From Symsagittifera roscoffensis (taxonomy: Eukaryota > Xenacoelomorpha > Acoela > Convolutidae), in the NCBI RefSeq assembly GCF_963678635.1, contig NC_087071.1, positions 41,988,153-42,052,152 of the forward strand: DNA of 64,000 nucleotides, given 5' to 3'. The position numbers and the translations under genes were made by a program. This document shows positions 1 to 12,033 of the stretch, piece by piece. The notes beneath the pieces are model-generated. The model was not told the origin of the DNA. It searched no databases and saw only the letters and a program-made list of their open reading frames with translations. Every line of letters begins with the position of its first letter. Within the stretch, counting starts at the first letter, position 1.

Positions 1-458
1 TCGTCAGTTGTAGGACAGTCGTAGTCAGTATGTGTTGCTTGTTGTATGATGAATAATTTACCTGTATTCGTGTCGATACCTTGTTCGTAATCGATGTTAA
101 TTTCCAAAAATTGTGTTTTGTAAAGTAGTTTGATGTATTTACATGCAAGTTCTTTCGGGGTAGAATTGAAAACATGTCAATTTATTTTCTATATTGTGAA
201 TATTTCGAATTTTTAAATTATTTTGTCTTATTTTGTCAGGGTTATTTTCTTCATAAGGGATGGATTCAATAAAATACTCTTGGTGAAAATTTCTCATTCT
301 AGCGTGTATTTTTGCTACTTGAACTATGGTACATGTGTCTTCTGGGAACCAAACAATAGTTGCTTGTGTTCGTGTAGTAGGATCGCAATATCATTGGTCT
401 TCTTTACGAAGTAGTCGGCTTTTTTGATAAATTATGATGTCATCTTTTAAATCTCATG

Positions 459-1037
459 TTAAATGTATTTTTTCAAGGTGTATTTTTCAATCAAAAAACA
501 TTTTTTCTTGGTATTCTTTATTTTTTGTGTCGGCTTTACAATTTGAGGTATCCAATTTTTATCATGGAGACCGTAAGTTAATGTTCCATGTGCGCCGTGA
601 TATGGATGCTTGTCGTCTAGTTTTATATGGCCTTGGAATCTTTCAAGTTCGGATTGATGTACAGTGTCTGAAAAAACTTGAAAATTTAACAATTTTCTGT
701 TTGTCCCTTTATACGAGTAACGAGTAATTTTTAATCGACGAAGTTTGTTTATACAATCGTCATCGCTGAGATGTAAAAGTCTTTCGATATTACTTTGGTT
801 GAAAGATACATGATCTAGTCCATTTTTGTTTCTGTTTGAGACTTGACAACAATGTACTTTCTTTTCGTAAAATGTCGGTGTGAAATTATATCCTGTTAAT
901 GTTGTAGCTCGGGCTTTTGAGGAAAGTGTACCTATTATAGGCGTCGTTGCTATGGCTTGTGGTTCGGATTCGTATTGAGTGACTTGTTCTATTGCATATT
1001 TAAGTAGTGCTTTTTTGTTCATTTTCTTTACAGTCAT
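459..1037 (-). CDS. Uncharacterised 192-aa open frame, 3' side of the retrotransposon
   Basis: An uninterrupted minus-strand frame of 192 codons with no family that I recognise. It has a lysine-rich start (MTVKKMNKKALLKYAIEQ), a central cysteine pair (HCCQ, about residue 63), an acidic patch (HLSDDDCINKLRRL) and a His/Gly-rich stretch (DDKHPYHGAHGTLTYG). It lies downstream, in the transcription sense, of the gag-pol remnants on the same strand. It could be the third (env-position) frame of that element, the start of a second element, or an independent gene. I see no signal peptide, no membrane segment and no furin-like site, which argues against an intact envelope protein. Its openness contrasts with the broken pol frames nearby. 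Confidence 0.4.
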   Translation of the reverse strand: MTVKKMNKKALLKYAIEQVTQYESEPQAIATTPIIGTLSSKARATTLTGYNFTPTFYEKKVHCCQVSNRNKNGLDHVSFNQSNIERLLHLSDDDCINKLRRLKITRYSYKGTNRKLLNFQVFSDTVHQSELERFQGHIKLDDKHPYHGAHGTLTYGLHDKNWIPQIVKPTQKIKNTKKKCFLIEKYTLKKYI

Positions 1038-1598
1038 AGTGTGTGACTAGTAAATCGTGGGGTCCTGTTCGGGGGAAGGGTTGTTAAAATCGGGTTTTGA
1101 AAATATAAAAGATAAAAGGATTTGGAAAAACGGTATCCTTAGAAGATACATTTGTATGATAGTCCTGAATATGGGTTATAGAAGGTTATCTATCCAAGTG
1201 TCTTTTTTTTGTATCTATCGTATTTATAGATGATTTCTGTGTTTACAAATGGGGGAGATAGCGGTTGAGCTATTATTTTCGGGGGAGCTGAGGGTAAGGG
1301 CTGGTGATTTATTTTACTTAGTTTTACTGTAATTTGAAATAAGAGTGTTAAGTTATCCTGTGTAAGTGTTTGTATGTTATGTTCTTGTATATCTTTGTGG
1401 ATGTCGTGTCGAATTTGTAAGCGATTTGGTGCCCAGTTGTGTAAGCTATTACTATTGTGATGTTGACCAAATAATGGAGGCGGTGCTACGAATGTATTCC
1501 AATCTAACCATAGGATATGTTATCGGTTGCATTTTCTCTATATTTAGCGTTGAGATTTGTAATAAAATTCGGAGCAAATGGTGATGTTGCGAGTTGGC

Positions 1599-2247
1599 CT
1601 AATGTTGGGGTTGAGGGAAGTGAAAGTGTTTCCGGTAGTGACAAAGATGTGTCAGATAAACGTCAATGGGATCATTCACTAAAATTGATTCACCTTGAGT
1701 GACTGCTTGTGTCATCCAATATGGGAGATGTTGTGTGGTAGCTGGGGGACTAAAAAGATTTTCACGATTTTGTTCGGATGCAGGGATTGAACCTAAGTAA
1801 TCTGATAGTATGTTTGAGGTATTTTGTTGTGATGCGTTCGAGGGACTACTTTGGATTGTGCTATTGGAAAGTTCTAGAGGACTTACTATTGGTGACTGAG
1901 GTATGTTGAATTGAACTATGGGGTTTTGAGAATTTCTATTTCGTCTTGGATGAATACTTTGTCTAATTATTTCGAGCGTATTTTGATTTTGACTTGGATG
2001 TATTGCTCTGTTAAGACCTTGTTGGAGAGGGAGGTATAATTTATACACTGGTTCGTTTTGTTGTTCGCTTAGAGGTGCTTGGCGAATTACTTGTTCTAGT
2101 GGTTCTGACAATCATGCGTGTCTTTCTTCGATTGTATATGGGTTGTCTTGAATGATTGGGGATTTTTTGTTTGAGTATCTGTTGTTGTTGTTGGAAGTTC
2201 TTGGGATGTTGTTGGTGGGAACTGGCTGGGGGCTTGTTGATTAGCAA
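1599..2247 (-). pseudogene. Gln/Asn/Ser/Pro-rich frames, gag-like low-complexity region
   Basis: Two overlapping minus-strand frames (2,247 to 2,041 and 2,111 to 1,599) in different phases read as one low-complexity region with a frameshift near 2,080. The first is rich in Gln, Lys, Arg and Thr (poly-Gln around residues 19-23). The second is rich in Ser, Gln, Asn and Pro (for example NIPQSPIVSPLELSNS). No zinc knuckle or enzyme motif is present. Such compositions are common in N-terminal Gag or accessory proteins of LTR elements. Position and strand match the retrotransposon, but the assignment is inference. Confidence 0.35.
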
Positions 2248-2259
2248 TTTTGAAAGATT

Positions 2260-3260
2260 TGAAAAAAGTTATTTATTTATGAAAAAATTTTATGTTCATT
2301 ATAATACTCTTCGATGAAAAAAATCAAAAGGATTGTTACTAATGGAAAAGATATTATTGCCTATTATTGCATAATGTCATAAAAAGGGATGTTAGAATTA
2401 ATATAAAAAGAAGAAAAACATCTGTTTTACTGAATAGACGTCTTAAAATTTAGATAATTTTTGAAATATCGTACCTGAGGAGATGGTCAAGGATTTTTGC
2501 AAAATTGAAGTAGGCTTGGGCTTAGAATAAAAAAGTATGAAAAAAATGCAAAAAATAAAAAGGAGGGGTGTGAAGATTTCTAGGGTATCAGCTATGAGAA
2601 TTATTCAAAGTTTGAAAAAAAATTGAAATGATTGAAAAAAAGTTTGAAAGAAATTGTTGAAAATGATTGAATGTTTGAGAAAGAAGCATTGAAGAAATGG
2701 TTCGTTCCGTCGAATTAATTTTTATTTTTCGAGGCTAAATAAGAGTGTGGTCGGATAATTCATTTTTTTTACAAGTGGGTTGGACTTCAGCAATTTTTGG
2801 TGAGGGGAAGTTTGGATGGCTAATAAGGAACTTCCTAGTTTTTTTTTTATTGGATGATTGGGGGTGTCTAAGAGTTATTCGTATTTTAGGCTAAAGGATC
2901 ATGTCTTTTTTGTTCTTTAGGTTAAGTTAATATTTTTGCCTGAGAGAGTTTTGAGGTCTAAGTTGGGACAATATTGTTGATCTTTATTCTACTTGATTTG
3001 GGAGGTTTGTAATCTTGAGATTTTGTTTGTTTCAGTTGTCAAATTTGAGCGGGTTGCTTTTTTTTACCTGTGAGTTCTTGAAGTTATAGTTAGAGAAACG
3101 CTTGAAGGTTATTATTTGTCGGCTAAAGAAGTCGTGTCAAAAATGAGGTGATGGCTCGGAAAGTTTCTGATTGGTTGAAACTGAACTAGTTTGATCGAGT
3201 GTTTTTCAGCATGAATTTTGAGAAAAAGTATAGGTCTTTCAAAAAATTTGTTGAGAGGTG
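2260..3260. other. About 1 kb without recognisable genes
   Basis: AT-rich sequence with strong purine/pyrimidine strand asymmetry. Around 2,600-2,700 there are irregular repeats of the type TTGAAAAAAA/GATTGAAAA. It separates the integrase remnant from the Gln-rich frames and has the size expected of a long terminal repeat. However, I could not match it to any other part of the window (in particular not to 12.3-13.3 kb), so I do not call it an LTR. Confidence 0.3.
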
Positions 3261-3479
3261 AAAAACGTAATTAATTTTGATGTGGTTTTTGAAATTCAAC
3301 TTTTAAAAATAATTCAGATTGTGGAACGAATGTTTTACAATCTTTTCGTGGCTTTTTTTGAAGTTGTGATGACTGTCTATGTTGAGATTTTTTTTTTTGA
3401 TCTTGTGTCAGAATTTTTTTTTCTAATTTTCGGTTTTTTCTTTCTTTTTGAGGTATCGTTTTGTTGTCTAAACTTTTAG

Positions 3480-4780
3480 ATGTTTGTTGGTTAAGTTCGT
3501 TTCTATTGTTTTCTTCTAATGGTTTTTGAATATTTTTTGTTCTAGTGTTTTGATTTTGATTGTAATCAGAGTTATCCTGAACAACTTTAAGTCCTGTAAA
3601 GGAGTATAATTGAGTGAGCGCGCGAAGAGTGTACTCTTTCGGATAGTAGGGTAATAGATTGTTTCGGTATTGAAAAATTTCTTTTTTATCTGAATCTATA
3701 AGTTTGTGTTTTACATCTGTGGGTTTATCATTTATTTGATATGGTCCTTTTCGGAGTGGTTGTAACTTTTTAGAAATTCCTTTTTGTGTTGTAAAATTTC
3801 GAAATAAAACATATGTTCAGATTTTTAAGTTTATAACTGGTGTGAATCGAGAATTTATTTGGGAACTATTATTTTGTCTTTGTAACAATTTTTTTGCTAC
3901 TTTTTGATAAATTTATTTGTGTTTTTATCTTTGTTTAAATTTCATTCGGCATGTGTACTAGAAGTTAGTTTTAAGATTTGTGAATGATGACAGTGATCTT
4001 CATCATGGTATGTAGTGGTAGATTATAACATATTGATTCTTTTGTTGGTTGGCAACAATCTTGTGTTTTTTGAACATTTTGCTGTAAATTCTATTGGTTT
4101 TTGCCGTTTTTGATTAAAAACCATCTAATAGGGTGATAAGCCCAAAGTTATTGGGATTTGTGAAATATTAGCTGAGGGGAATAATTTTACATCTGTTGAC
4201 CATTCAGAATAGCGTGTATTCTTTCCGTTTATGATACATCTGAGGTATTTTTGCACTGAACGGTTCATGCCTCCGTCTAATCCTTTAAAGCAAATAAAAT
4301 TGCATCATTAGTGTAAATGCGTCGACTATGACCATTATATATGAGTTTCCTTCTGAGGATGGTGATATTGGTCCTTTTGTATCGAATGAAATTCTGTACT
4401 TGAAATATACACTTTGTCCTCTATAATCTTGCTTTTCTGCGTTTGTTTTTGATTTGGGTATGGTTTTTTTAAATGGCATGTAATGCAATCGTTGCATAAA
4501 ACTTTAATGCAAATTGGTGCATTCGGCAAATAAAAGTTTTGAATAAAACTGGAGTTTTTTTTTCTCTGATCCTGAGTGTCCTTTAGTGTGTAGTGAATGT
4601 GAAGTATGAAAAGCTAGAAGCATCATGCTTAAAAGTAAGCAAGGTACTTTGAAATCAGTTGTCTGGTATTCCAAACATCTGTATTCTCGTTTATGGAGGT
4701 GTTATTAAATTCTGTGAAATATCTAAGCAGTGTTTCAAATGCTAGAATTGTGATATCGGCTTTAATTGGTTTGGTTTTAT
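3480..4780 (-). pseudogene. Ty3/Gypsy-type integrase remnant
   Basis: Minus-strand reading shows an integrase in pieces. The zinc-binding end keeps CNDCITCHLKKPYP (about 4,490-4,450). The catalytic core keeps SFDTKGPISPSSEGNSYIMV (about 4,400-4,330), which carries the first catalytic Asp. Further on, around 4,275, the position that normally supplies the catalytic Glu (in a GLxEGMNR context) reads GLDGGMNR, so Glu has become Gly. The region between and downstream has several frameshifts and stops, and C-terminal sequence can be followed to about 3.5 kb. The family normally joins element cDNA to target DNA; this copy cannot be active. It follows RNase H in the usual Ty3/Gypsy order. Confidence 0.85.
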
Positions 4781-4832
4781 AATTGTGCCAAAATTATAAT
4801 TGTCTAATAACTGGGTCAAGGTTTTGATGTTT

Positions 4833-6577
4833 CTTGAGTAACTCTAGTGTTAATTTTCCTGCGTTTGGTAGAAAAAGTTGTTTAATCTCTATTTTTGATA
4901 GAGGTATTGTATCTAGAGGATCATGGAGGTTTAAGAGTTGGTATATTGTGTATTTTAAGTCATTTTTTGCTGGGCCTGATAAATTTATATTATCAGTTAA
5001 ATTTTATTTTTCTAATAAAGGGAAAAAGTCTTTTTTTACGATTTTTGTCTGACAGGTTTTCATTGTGTATTGTTTAAATCAATGATGAATATGGCATCGG
5101 TTTAAATGTAGATTTTCCTAATAGATCTACTTCGTAGTGATTTGTTTTGACAATCTATTTATAGTGGAAAGTGTTGTTAGTTGTTTATTTGTGATTGATC
5201 TATATCAGTTTATACTGCATACGTGCATCGTAATTGTAGTGAAGTTTCATCTTTTGCAAGGAAATATTTAATATTTTGTGTTATTTCTACTGTTGTTTTT
5301 CTTGTTATTAACTCAGGTGGTGTACTTCTACTGCGTGTATCAGGTTTTGCAAGTTTTTTTCCTGCTGTTCAAACTATGTGTAAGTTTGGGACTTTCACTA
5401 AAATTAATTGAACTCTTGAGTAACTCTAGTGTTAATTTTCCTGCGTTTGGTAGAAAAAGTTGTTTAATCTCTATTTTTGATAGAGTTATTGTATCTAGAG
5501 GATCATGGAGGTTAAAGACTTGGTATATTGTGTATTTTAAGTCATTTTTTGGTGGGCCTGATAAATTTATATTATCAGTTAAATTTTATTTTTCTAATAA
5601 AAGGAAAAGGTCTTTTTTTACGATTTTTGTCTGACTGGTTTTCATTGTGTATTGTTTTAATCAATGATGAATATGGCATCGGTTTAAATGTAGATTTTCC
5701 TAATAGATCTACTTCGTAGTGATTTGTTTTGACAATCTATTTATAGTGGAAAGTGTTGTTAGTTGTTTATTTGTGACTGATCTATATCAGTTTATACTGC
5801 ATACGTGCATCGTAATTGTAGTGAAGTTTCATCTTTTGCAAGGAAATATTTAATATTTTGTGTTATTTCTACTGTTGTTTTTCTTGTTATTAACTCAGGT
5901 GGTGTACTTCTACTGCGTGTATCAGGTTTTGCAAGTTTTTTTCCTGCTGTTCAAACTATGTGTAAGTTTGGGACTTTCACTAAAATTAATTGAACTCTTG
6001 AGTAACTCTAGTGTTAATTTTCCTGCGTTTGGTAGAAAAAGTTGTTTAATCTCTATTTTTGATAGAGTTATTGTATCTAGAGGATCATGGAGGTTAAAGA
6101 CTTGGTATATTGTGTATTTTAAGTCATTTTTTGGTGGGCCTGATAAATTTATATTATCAGTTAAATTTTATTTTTCTAATAAAAGGAAAAGGTCTTTTTT
6201 TACGATTTTTGTCTGACTGGTTTTCATTGTGTATTGTTTTAATCTATGATCAATATGGCATCGGTTTAAATGTAGATTTTCCTAATAGATCTACTTCGTA
6301 GTGATTGTTTTGACAATCTAATTATAGTGGAAAGTGTTGTTAGTTGTTTATTTGTGATTGATCTATATCAGTTTATACTGCTTACGCGCATCGTAATTGT
6401 AGTGAAGTTTCATCTTTTGCAAGGAAATATTTAATATTTTGTGTTATTTCTACTGTTGTTTTTCTTGTTATTAACTCAGGTGGTGTACTTCTACTGAGTG
6501 TATCAGGTATTGCAAGGTTTTTTCCTGCTGTCCAAACTATGTGTAAGTTTGGGACTTTCACTAAAATTAATTGAATT
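4833..6577. repeat. 582-bp tandem triplication inside retrotransposon pol
   Basis: Three head-to-tail copies start at 4,833, 5,415 and 5,997, each beginning CTTGAGTAACTCTAGTG and ending around GGGACTTTCACTAAAATTAA. The spacing is exactly 582 bp twice. Copies 2 and 3 are nearly identical; copy 1 is more diverged (for example AAGAGTTGG against AAAGACTTGG), so at least two rounds of duplication or later homogenisation are implied. The unit corresponds, on the minus strand, to the spacer between RNase H and integrase. 582 is divisible by three, but the frame contains stops. Confidence 0.95.
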
Positions 6578-6599
6578 CTCTAAACTTTATGGTTTGGGT

Positions 6600-7860
6600 T
6601 TGATTTCTGTGTGAAAAAAGAAATTATGTTTTAATCAGAGTATTGAAAATTCATATTTTGTAGGGTATATATTATGGCTGTGCATTCTATCATAATAGTT
6701 GAGAGCCTAAGATCAGCTTGTGTAAATAGTCTTGAGTTTGCTGAAATGAGGTTTATTTTATTTGTTCCGTTGCGAGGTTGCTATAATGCTGCGCCGATGC
6801 CAAAGTTAGAGGCGTCGGTCATTGCATAAAATGGTTGATCTGGATCTGGGATTGTGTTTGAAATTTGTTCAGTTAGACGAGTTTTCATTTGTTCAAATCG
6901 TGTTTGATGTTCGGATGTCCATTCAAGATTATTCTGTTGCCTAAGAATATTGTAAAATGCTCCTAAGTTAAACCGCATTTTATATACGTATTAACTGCAT
7001 TTTAGAAGTTTATCATTCCAAAAATTTCTAGTTTTTTCTTTTTAATGGAAGGAGGTTGACGTTTTTGAATTGCGTCGATGCGGGATTTTAATGGAGTTAT
7101 AGTATTTCTTTCAATTATGTGTCCAAGAAATTTTACACGGGTTAGGAAAAAATGTGATTTATCCGGAGCTGCTTCCATGTTTTTCTGATGATATTTATCT
7201 AAAACAATGAAATTTCGTCCTTGGTTTGTGATTGCATGAAAGTATTTTCTAAATTTGTTATTGCATTTTTGTTATGTAAGAGTGGTCAAAAAAATTTACT
7301 CATAAATGCTGAGAATGCTGCTGGTCCTATAGAGATTCCATAGAATAGTCTATTAAATTCGTATTGTTGATTTCCAAAGACCAATTGTGTTATTGGTCGT
7401 GATTATTCATCTAGTGGCATTCGATTATATGCGCTATTCATGTCAATTGAAGGGAAGTATTTGCAGTTTATTTTTGTAAGAATTACTTTATCGGTTCAGT
7501 AGGCCAGTTACATTTAATTTCACCAACTAGTGAATTGAGGTATCTTGCATCTAGAATTGTTTTCAATGATTCTCCTTTTGCTGAATTGATAACGGGGTTT
7601 ATAAATGTGTTGCCTTTTGGCTTATCTTCTATATTTACTGGGAAAAGATTTCATTTTGTTCTAACATGTCCAGTAATCTGTTAGTTTTGTCTAGCAAGTG
7701 TAATGGAATTTTGCTTGCTCGTTGTTTTTTGAAAACTGCATCTGCTTTTAGAGGTAAATGTAGCGGTGAGTTTACGTTTCCAACATCAAATTTAGATGTT
7801 GCGTAAACTTTAGGGTATTTCAAGAGTAAATCGGCTAATTGTTCAATTTTTTTTTCTCAG
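6600..7860 (-). pseudogene. Ty3/Gypsy-type reverse transcriptase-RNase H remnant
   Basis: From high to low coordinates the minus strand shows an RT N-terminal segment (7,823-7,635, with PLHLPLKADAVFKKQRASKI), then palm-domain sequence with SIDMNSAYN (about 7,450) carrying the first catalytic Asp. The YxDD site (about 7,250) has lost its aspartates and reads LENTFMQ. A thumb/connection segment and the start of RNase H (6,978-6,781, ending TDASNFGIGAAL) follow. A stop comes directly after GIGAAL, and more RNase H sequence can be traced to about 6,620. At least four frame breaks separate these blocks. RT and RNase H copy element RNA into DNA in the cytoplasm; this copy is dead. Confidence 0.9.
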
Positions 7861-8026
7861 AGTGTTGAAACTGTGTATTTTGGTATTTGAAATGTTGATT
7901 TAAAATAAGGTTTTTTTTCATGAAATAATCTGGGTTGCGTTTTTCATTGCTTATTATATATATTTTTTGATATTTCTTTGTCAAGAGTTTTTGATTGGCA
8001 TATATCTAGTAGTTGTAAAATGTTAT

Positions 8027-8600
8027 TTATCTATATGCTTCTTCTTGTATTGGAGAAGTTGTTGCATTAGTTTCACAATAACCTAGGAGTCCTAGAGGTA
8101 GGATTACGTTGTATGGAGAATTGTTATATACATGTAAGGGAATTATGTCTGAGTGTGAATTTTTCATGTATTTGATGGATGAGATTGCTACTCGGAAAAT
8201 TATATGAATTGGTCTGAATTCAATGTCAGACATAAAGAGACGTTGTTTATTTTGTTCTTTTTCCTAATGGTGAACCTGTTTAATTGAAAAGTTATTTACA
8301 TAAAATGCTAGTGGTTTCAAGTGTTTCCGTTGTTGGTTGTATATGGGATAGAAATTGGAGAAAATTGGTGGTTGTTGGTATATTCCTTGGAAAAATGTTA
8401 GAGGTTCCATTTTCGAGTAGAAACTAGGAAGAGTTAGATTTTTCCATAGTTTGTTAAGGCTGATCCTTGTGCTGTTGCTAGCCTGCTTGTTAATTTAAAA
8501 GTTATTAATTTTGGATGCAAAAATTTGATTTCATTCCAAGTGGGGATGTTGATGATGTTTGATTCCGCTCCGATCAATTTCAAAGTCTGGTGTTTGAAAT
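8027..8600 (-). pseudogene. Retrotransposon aspartic protease remnant
   Basis: Around 8,565 the minus strand reads DFEID, then a frame break splits the D-S/T-G active-site triplet: one frame gives EIDRSG, the neighbouring frame continues GAESNIINIPTWNEIK. This is the usual pattern of a retropepsin active site damaged by a one-base indel. The 68-residue open frame at 8,233-8,027 would be the rest of the domain and the linker to RT. Location between gag and RT fits Ty3/Gypsy order. The domain call rests on the short active-site neighbourhood, so it is moderate. Confidence 0.6.
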
Positions 8601-9460
8601 TCTTTGCTTTTTGAACTCTCTAAGAAAAGTAGATTAGTCCAAATTTTTTCTTTAGGTGATTGCGTTTCCTTTGATACATTTTGGTAAATATGGTTTGTGC
8701 TTGAACATTCTGTAGGTTTTTCTGCTGTAATTTCCTCTACTATTTTTTCTATTGTTTTGTTATTGTTCATAGGTCTTGAATAGTAAATTACGAGGCAGTG
8801 ATCATGATTTTGATAGTAATGTGAGTATATTGGTTGTTCGTATATAATTGGTTCGTAGTCATCTTCAACATGTATCATGTTAATTGAAATCGCGTTATCT
8901 GTTTCGCTTTCACTGTCTGTGGATTCACAATTTATGTGCTTTAATTGCAATTATGTGCTTTCTGTATCATCAAAACCAAGTAGATCTGGTTGAGTTTCTT
9001 CAGTTTTTTGTACTTGATTTATTTGTCTATGATGTTTAGGTGTACTACTTTGAAAGTGTTGTTGTGAATTTTGATAAAGTGTGTTATTCCTATGTGGTGA
9101 TTGGGAATAATTGCTCTGTCTGTTTTGATAATTTGAATTTCTGTTTTGTGGATTGTTGCGTGATCTATTGTGATAATTATTTTTATTTGATCTTTGATAG
9201 TTTGATCTGTTGTTTGAATTATCTCGTGATCTGTTTTTTTTTGATATTGATGATTTCTATCATTTGAACAGTTTCTGTTTCTGTCGTTGGAGTAATTTCT
9301 GCTTCTTTTATTTGATGAATTTCTAGATCTGTTATTTGAATAGTATCTATTTTGAGAATTTTAATCGTATCAAACGAATAATTGGTTCTGTTAGAATTTG
9401 ATCTTGAGTAGTTATTTATATCGATTTTGTGAGAAGTTTTGTAAATTTCTTTGATTTGGA
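8531..9460 (-). pseudogene. Linker between nucleocapsid and protease (acidic, then Arg/Asn/Ser-rich)
   Basis: The minus strand from 8,950 to 8,531 holds a 139-codon frame with an acidic, tyrosine-rich N-half (ESTDSESETDNAIS, EDDYEPIIYEQPIYSHYY) that runs into the protease active site. Upstream, 9,460-8,990 is an Asn/Ser/Arg/Gln-rich low-complexity stretch interrupted by stops, of the kind found as RNA-binding tails of Gag. No independent domain is recognisable. It is annotated because it connects gag to pol on one strand. Confidence 0.5.
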
Positions 9461-9465
9461 GATCG

Positions 9466-10420
9466 TCATTGATAGTTAGATCTATAAAGTGATTGTTGTC
9501 TAGAGTAATTAGAGTTATTTAGAAGTGCTTTGCTTGAACTATTATTACTACGAATATTTTTGTTGGGTGAATTTTGATCTTTTTTAATATATTGATGAAC
9601 TGATTTATTTGGTTCTCTAAGTTTTTGTGGTCTATTTTGATTATCTTGTTGTTTTTGTCTGCATTCACAATGCTGTATCTTCGGCAATAGTTGCACCATT
9701 TTTTGAAAGATGATTTACCTTCGAATTTTGGGTTTTTCTCATCAATTTTTAAGGTTTCGGTGATTTTTTCAGATAATTCTGCGTCGGAGTCATGAATATT
9801 ATTTACTTGTAAAGTAGTGGTTTGGATGTTGTTTACACATTGTAACTTTTTATTTTTGGTTGCTTCACAATTTCATTGTGATTTCTGCGTATTCTAGTTT
9901 ATCTACTAGTTTTGGAAAGTCTAACTCTGGTTCTCGGATTGACGAAGGATGTGATGATCTCTTTTTTATTGCTATTTTTTGCAATTAAGGTGTTAGAGTC
10001 ATCATTAAAAATTCTGTCATCTTTGTATTTTTGTAATCATGCACATTGCGTGGGTAAACTTTTTGGACTAGCGTTTCAATTTCTACTGCTAGTTTCTTTA
10101 TTGTTTCATTGGGTAGTCTACGAATTTTACTGCATAAAACTCTTTGATGTTGTTTGTTTCTTTCAAAATCAAATATTTTCGAAGTTTCTTGTGTGAATAT
10201 TTTCCAATCTGATTTTATTTCTATAGGTAAAACTGAAAACCATTTTTGTGCTGCGCGATCAAGTGTAGTTTGGATTAAGGCTGTGCGTCTATGTATCCAA
10301 TTCTGATGAAGTGGCGTATATACTGGTTCAGGTCCTAAATTAAAAAAAAAATTGCTGTGACTGCACTTAAACAATCTACTAGAAAACATTCAGGATCTGT
10401 ACCTGTGAATACCATTAGTA
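9466..10420 (-). pseudogene. Retrotransposon Gag (capsid and zinc knuckle) remnant
   Basis: The frame from 10,389 to 9,985 (134 codons) matches the capsid-type retrotrans_gag domain: ALIQTTLDRAAQKWFSVLP, then a Trp/Phe-containing WKIFTQETSKIFDFER and RRLPNETIKKLAVEIETL. Downstream (about 9,690-9,660) a CCHC-like zinc knuckle is visible but split by a frame break: one frame gives WCNYCRRYS, the adjacent frame supplies QHCECRQ. The distal half (9,650-9,466) is Asn/Ser/Gln-rich. Gag would form the particle that packages element RNA. It is the 5' gene of the minus-strand element, followed by protease and RT. Confidence 0.85.
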
Positions 10421-11320
10421 GCTTCTTTGATGGCATTGAGGATCCAACTATTAGGTATGGATTTATAGTCATTAGTAGTGATTCTGCGGCGTGTGATAAT
10501 TGAAAAAAAGTTTGTTAATTGGCTTTTCGTTATTTCGTTGGCTTTTTGTTAAATCATGTTGCTGTGAGTAATACGACAGTGGAATGTCGTTATGCATTTG
10601 AGTTGGTTGATAGGATTGTGTATTGACAGGGTTTTGTGGTTGAAAAGTATTATTATATGATGTTGGTTTATTTCCTGGTGTCGTGCTTGTTCATCGCGTG
10701 TTTATGGTTCGAAAGTTTCTGGTTAATCAATGTTGTAAGAGCGAGGTCTTTGGCTTGTATAGAGCCGCTGATGATTTTGCTTATAATTTTCCTCATCATC
10801 TGAGGACAATAATTAGCTGTATAATAAGAGGGTTGATTTCTAGTATAGTGTTTATTCGTTTTTTTGTTTTGTTAGAAAAATGGGTAATTTTCTCCTCGAT
10901 GCTGTGTACATCGTGGTTGATCGTTAAAATTTACTGAGTTTGAAGTTGATTGTGATATATTTTGACTTTTAGAGTATGAATAGCTTTGAGTATTCATAAT
11001 AGAAGAATTTGTTGTTTTTGAATTATTTACATAGTTATAATTATGTTCTGCGAAGTTATTTCTATGTGATGTTTTTTGTTTATATGATGGTTTTGTTTTT
11101 GGTTGAAATGTTCAGTAATCCTATTGTGAGTTTTTCTGAGCAACAGAGGGTTTTACTGTGGATTGTATGACTGTTTGTGGTTATGTTGGGTTTTTGTTTT
11201 TGGAGTTGTAAGGTTAGTATGAATAGGTGAAATGCTTTGTTGTGCTGTTGTTGTTATTGTTTCAACTATTTCTTCACTTAAGAAATGAGATGAAGTTTGG
11301 ATATCTTGCTGTGTAAGATT

Positions 11321-12033
11321 TCATGTTCCATTTAAGTTGTCTTGATTATTGAAAGTGGAGTTTAAACTATTGTTTCCTGCTCTATCAGGAAAGATTGAAT
11401 AATAGTTTAAAGGTGTTGCGTCAACTGTAAGTGGGTATACTTTAAGATAATCTTTGTGAATATATATTGTGCTAATTGCTTGGCTTGATATATCCGTTGC
11501 TATATTAATAAATGATTGATGAGACCATTCAGGGTCCAAAACATAATCTGTTTGTTCTGCTAATATAGTTTCATTATCTGTGTTTTGTGGTCTAAAAATA
11601 TTTCCTGCTTGTGCTATAGGATCAATATTTTGAACAAAATAATTGATTTTGAACCACGCTAGTATTTTTTGTAGGTTGTGTTTAACGTGTTGTGTTATGT
11701 CATTATTAATTAGATTTTCACGGATTGCTTTGAAAAAAAATGAAACTATATTTATTTCTTGTCGTACGGTTGTATGTCGAGATGTTTGAGTTGGTGAATC
11801 GCCTTAAAACTCTTTCGATTCTAGTATAGACAAATAGCTATATATTGGTGAAAATACATCATTTCTGATTTTTGAATTTGCTCTTTGTGAGTTTTGATGT
11901 TGTAATTTTTTATGTATTCTGTAAAAAATTTTGAAAATTCAATATCTACGTCATCTGTTTGAATAAGATACCTGCCATGAAATGCGTTTGGTGATCTGAT
12001 TTCTATTGTGTAGATTCTATATTGTAGATCCAA
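11321..12033 (-). pseudogene. Gag N-terminal region, fragmented
   Basis: Two minus-strand frames (12,033-11,821, 70 codons; 11,539-11,321, 72 codons) separated by stops. They lie just upstream, in the element's sense, of the Gag capsid domain. The first starts MDLQYRIYTIEIRSPNAFHG; the second is Asn/Ser-rich with an aromatic cluster (PLNYYSIFPDRAG). They carry no catalytic motif. Spacing and strand suggest the N-terminal part of the same Gag polyprotein, but I do not recognise either sequence directly. Confidence 0.45.

Noticed and set aside
459..1037. Envelope glycoprotein of the retrotransposon
   Set aside because: Position fits, but there is no signal peptide, membrane anchor or cleavage motif, so I left it as unknown.
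2260..3260. Possible LTR pair with 12.3-13.3 kb
   Set aside because: I compared both stretches in both orientations and found no shared landmarks, so I could not support an LTR pair.
5278..6301. Repeated hydrophobic plus-strand frames (118 codons) in the 582-bp repeats
   Set aside because: They are antisense shadows of the retrotransposon pol spacer. Their Phe/Leu richness comes from complementing A-rich pol sequence.
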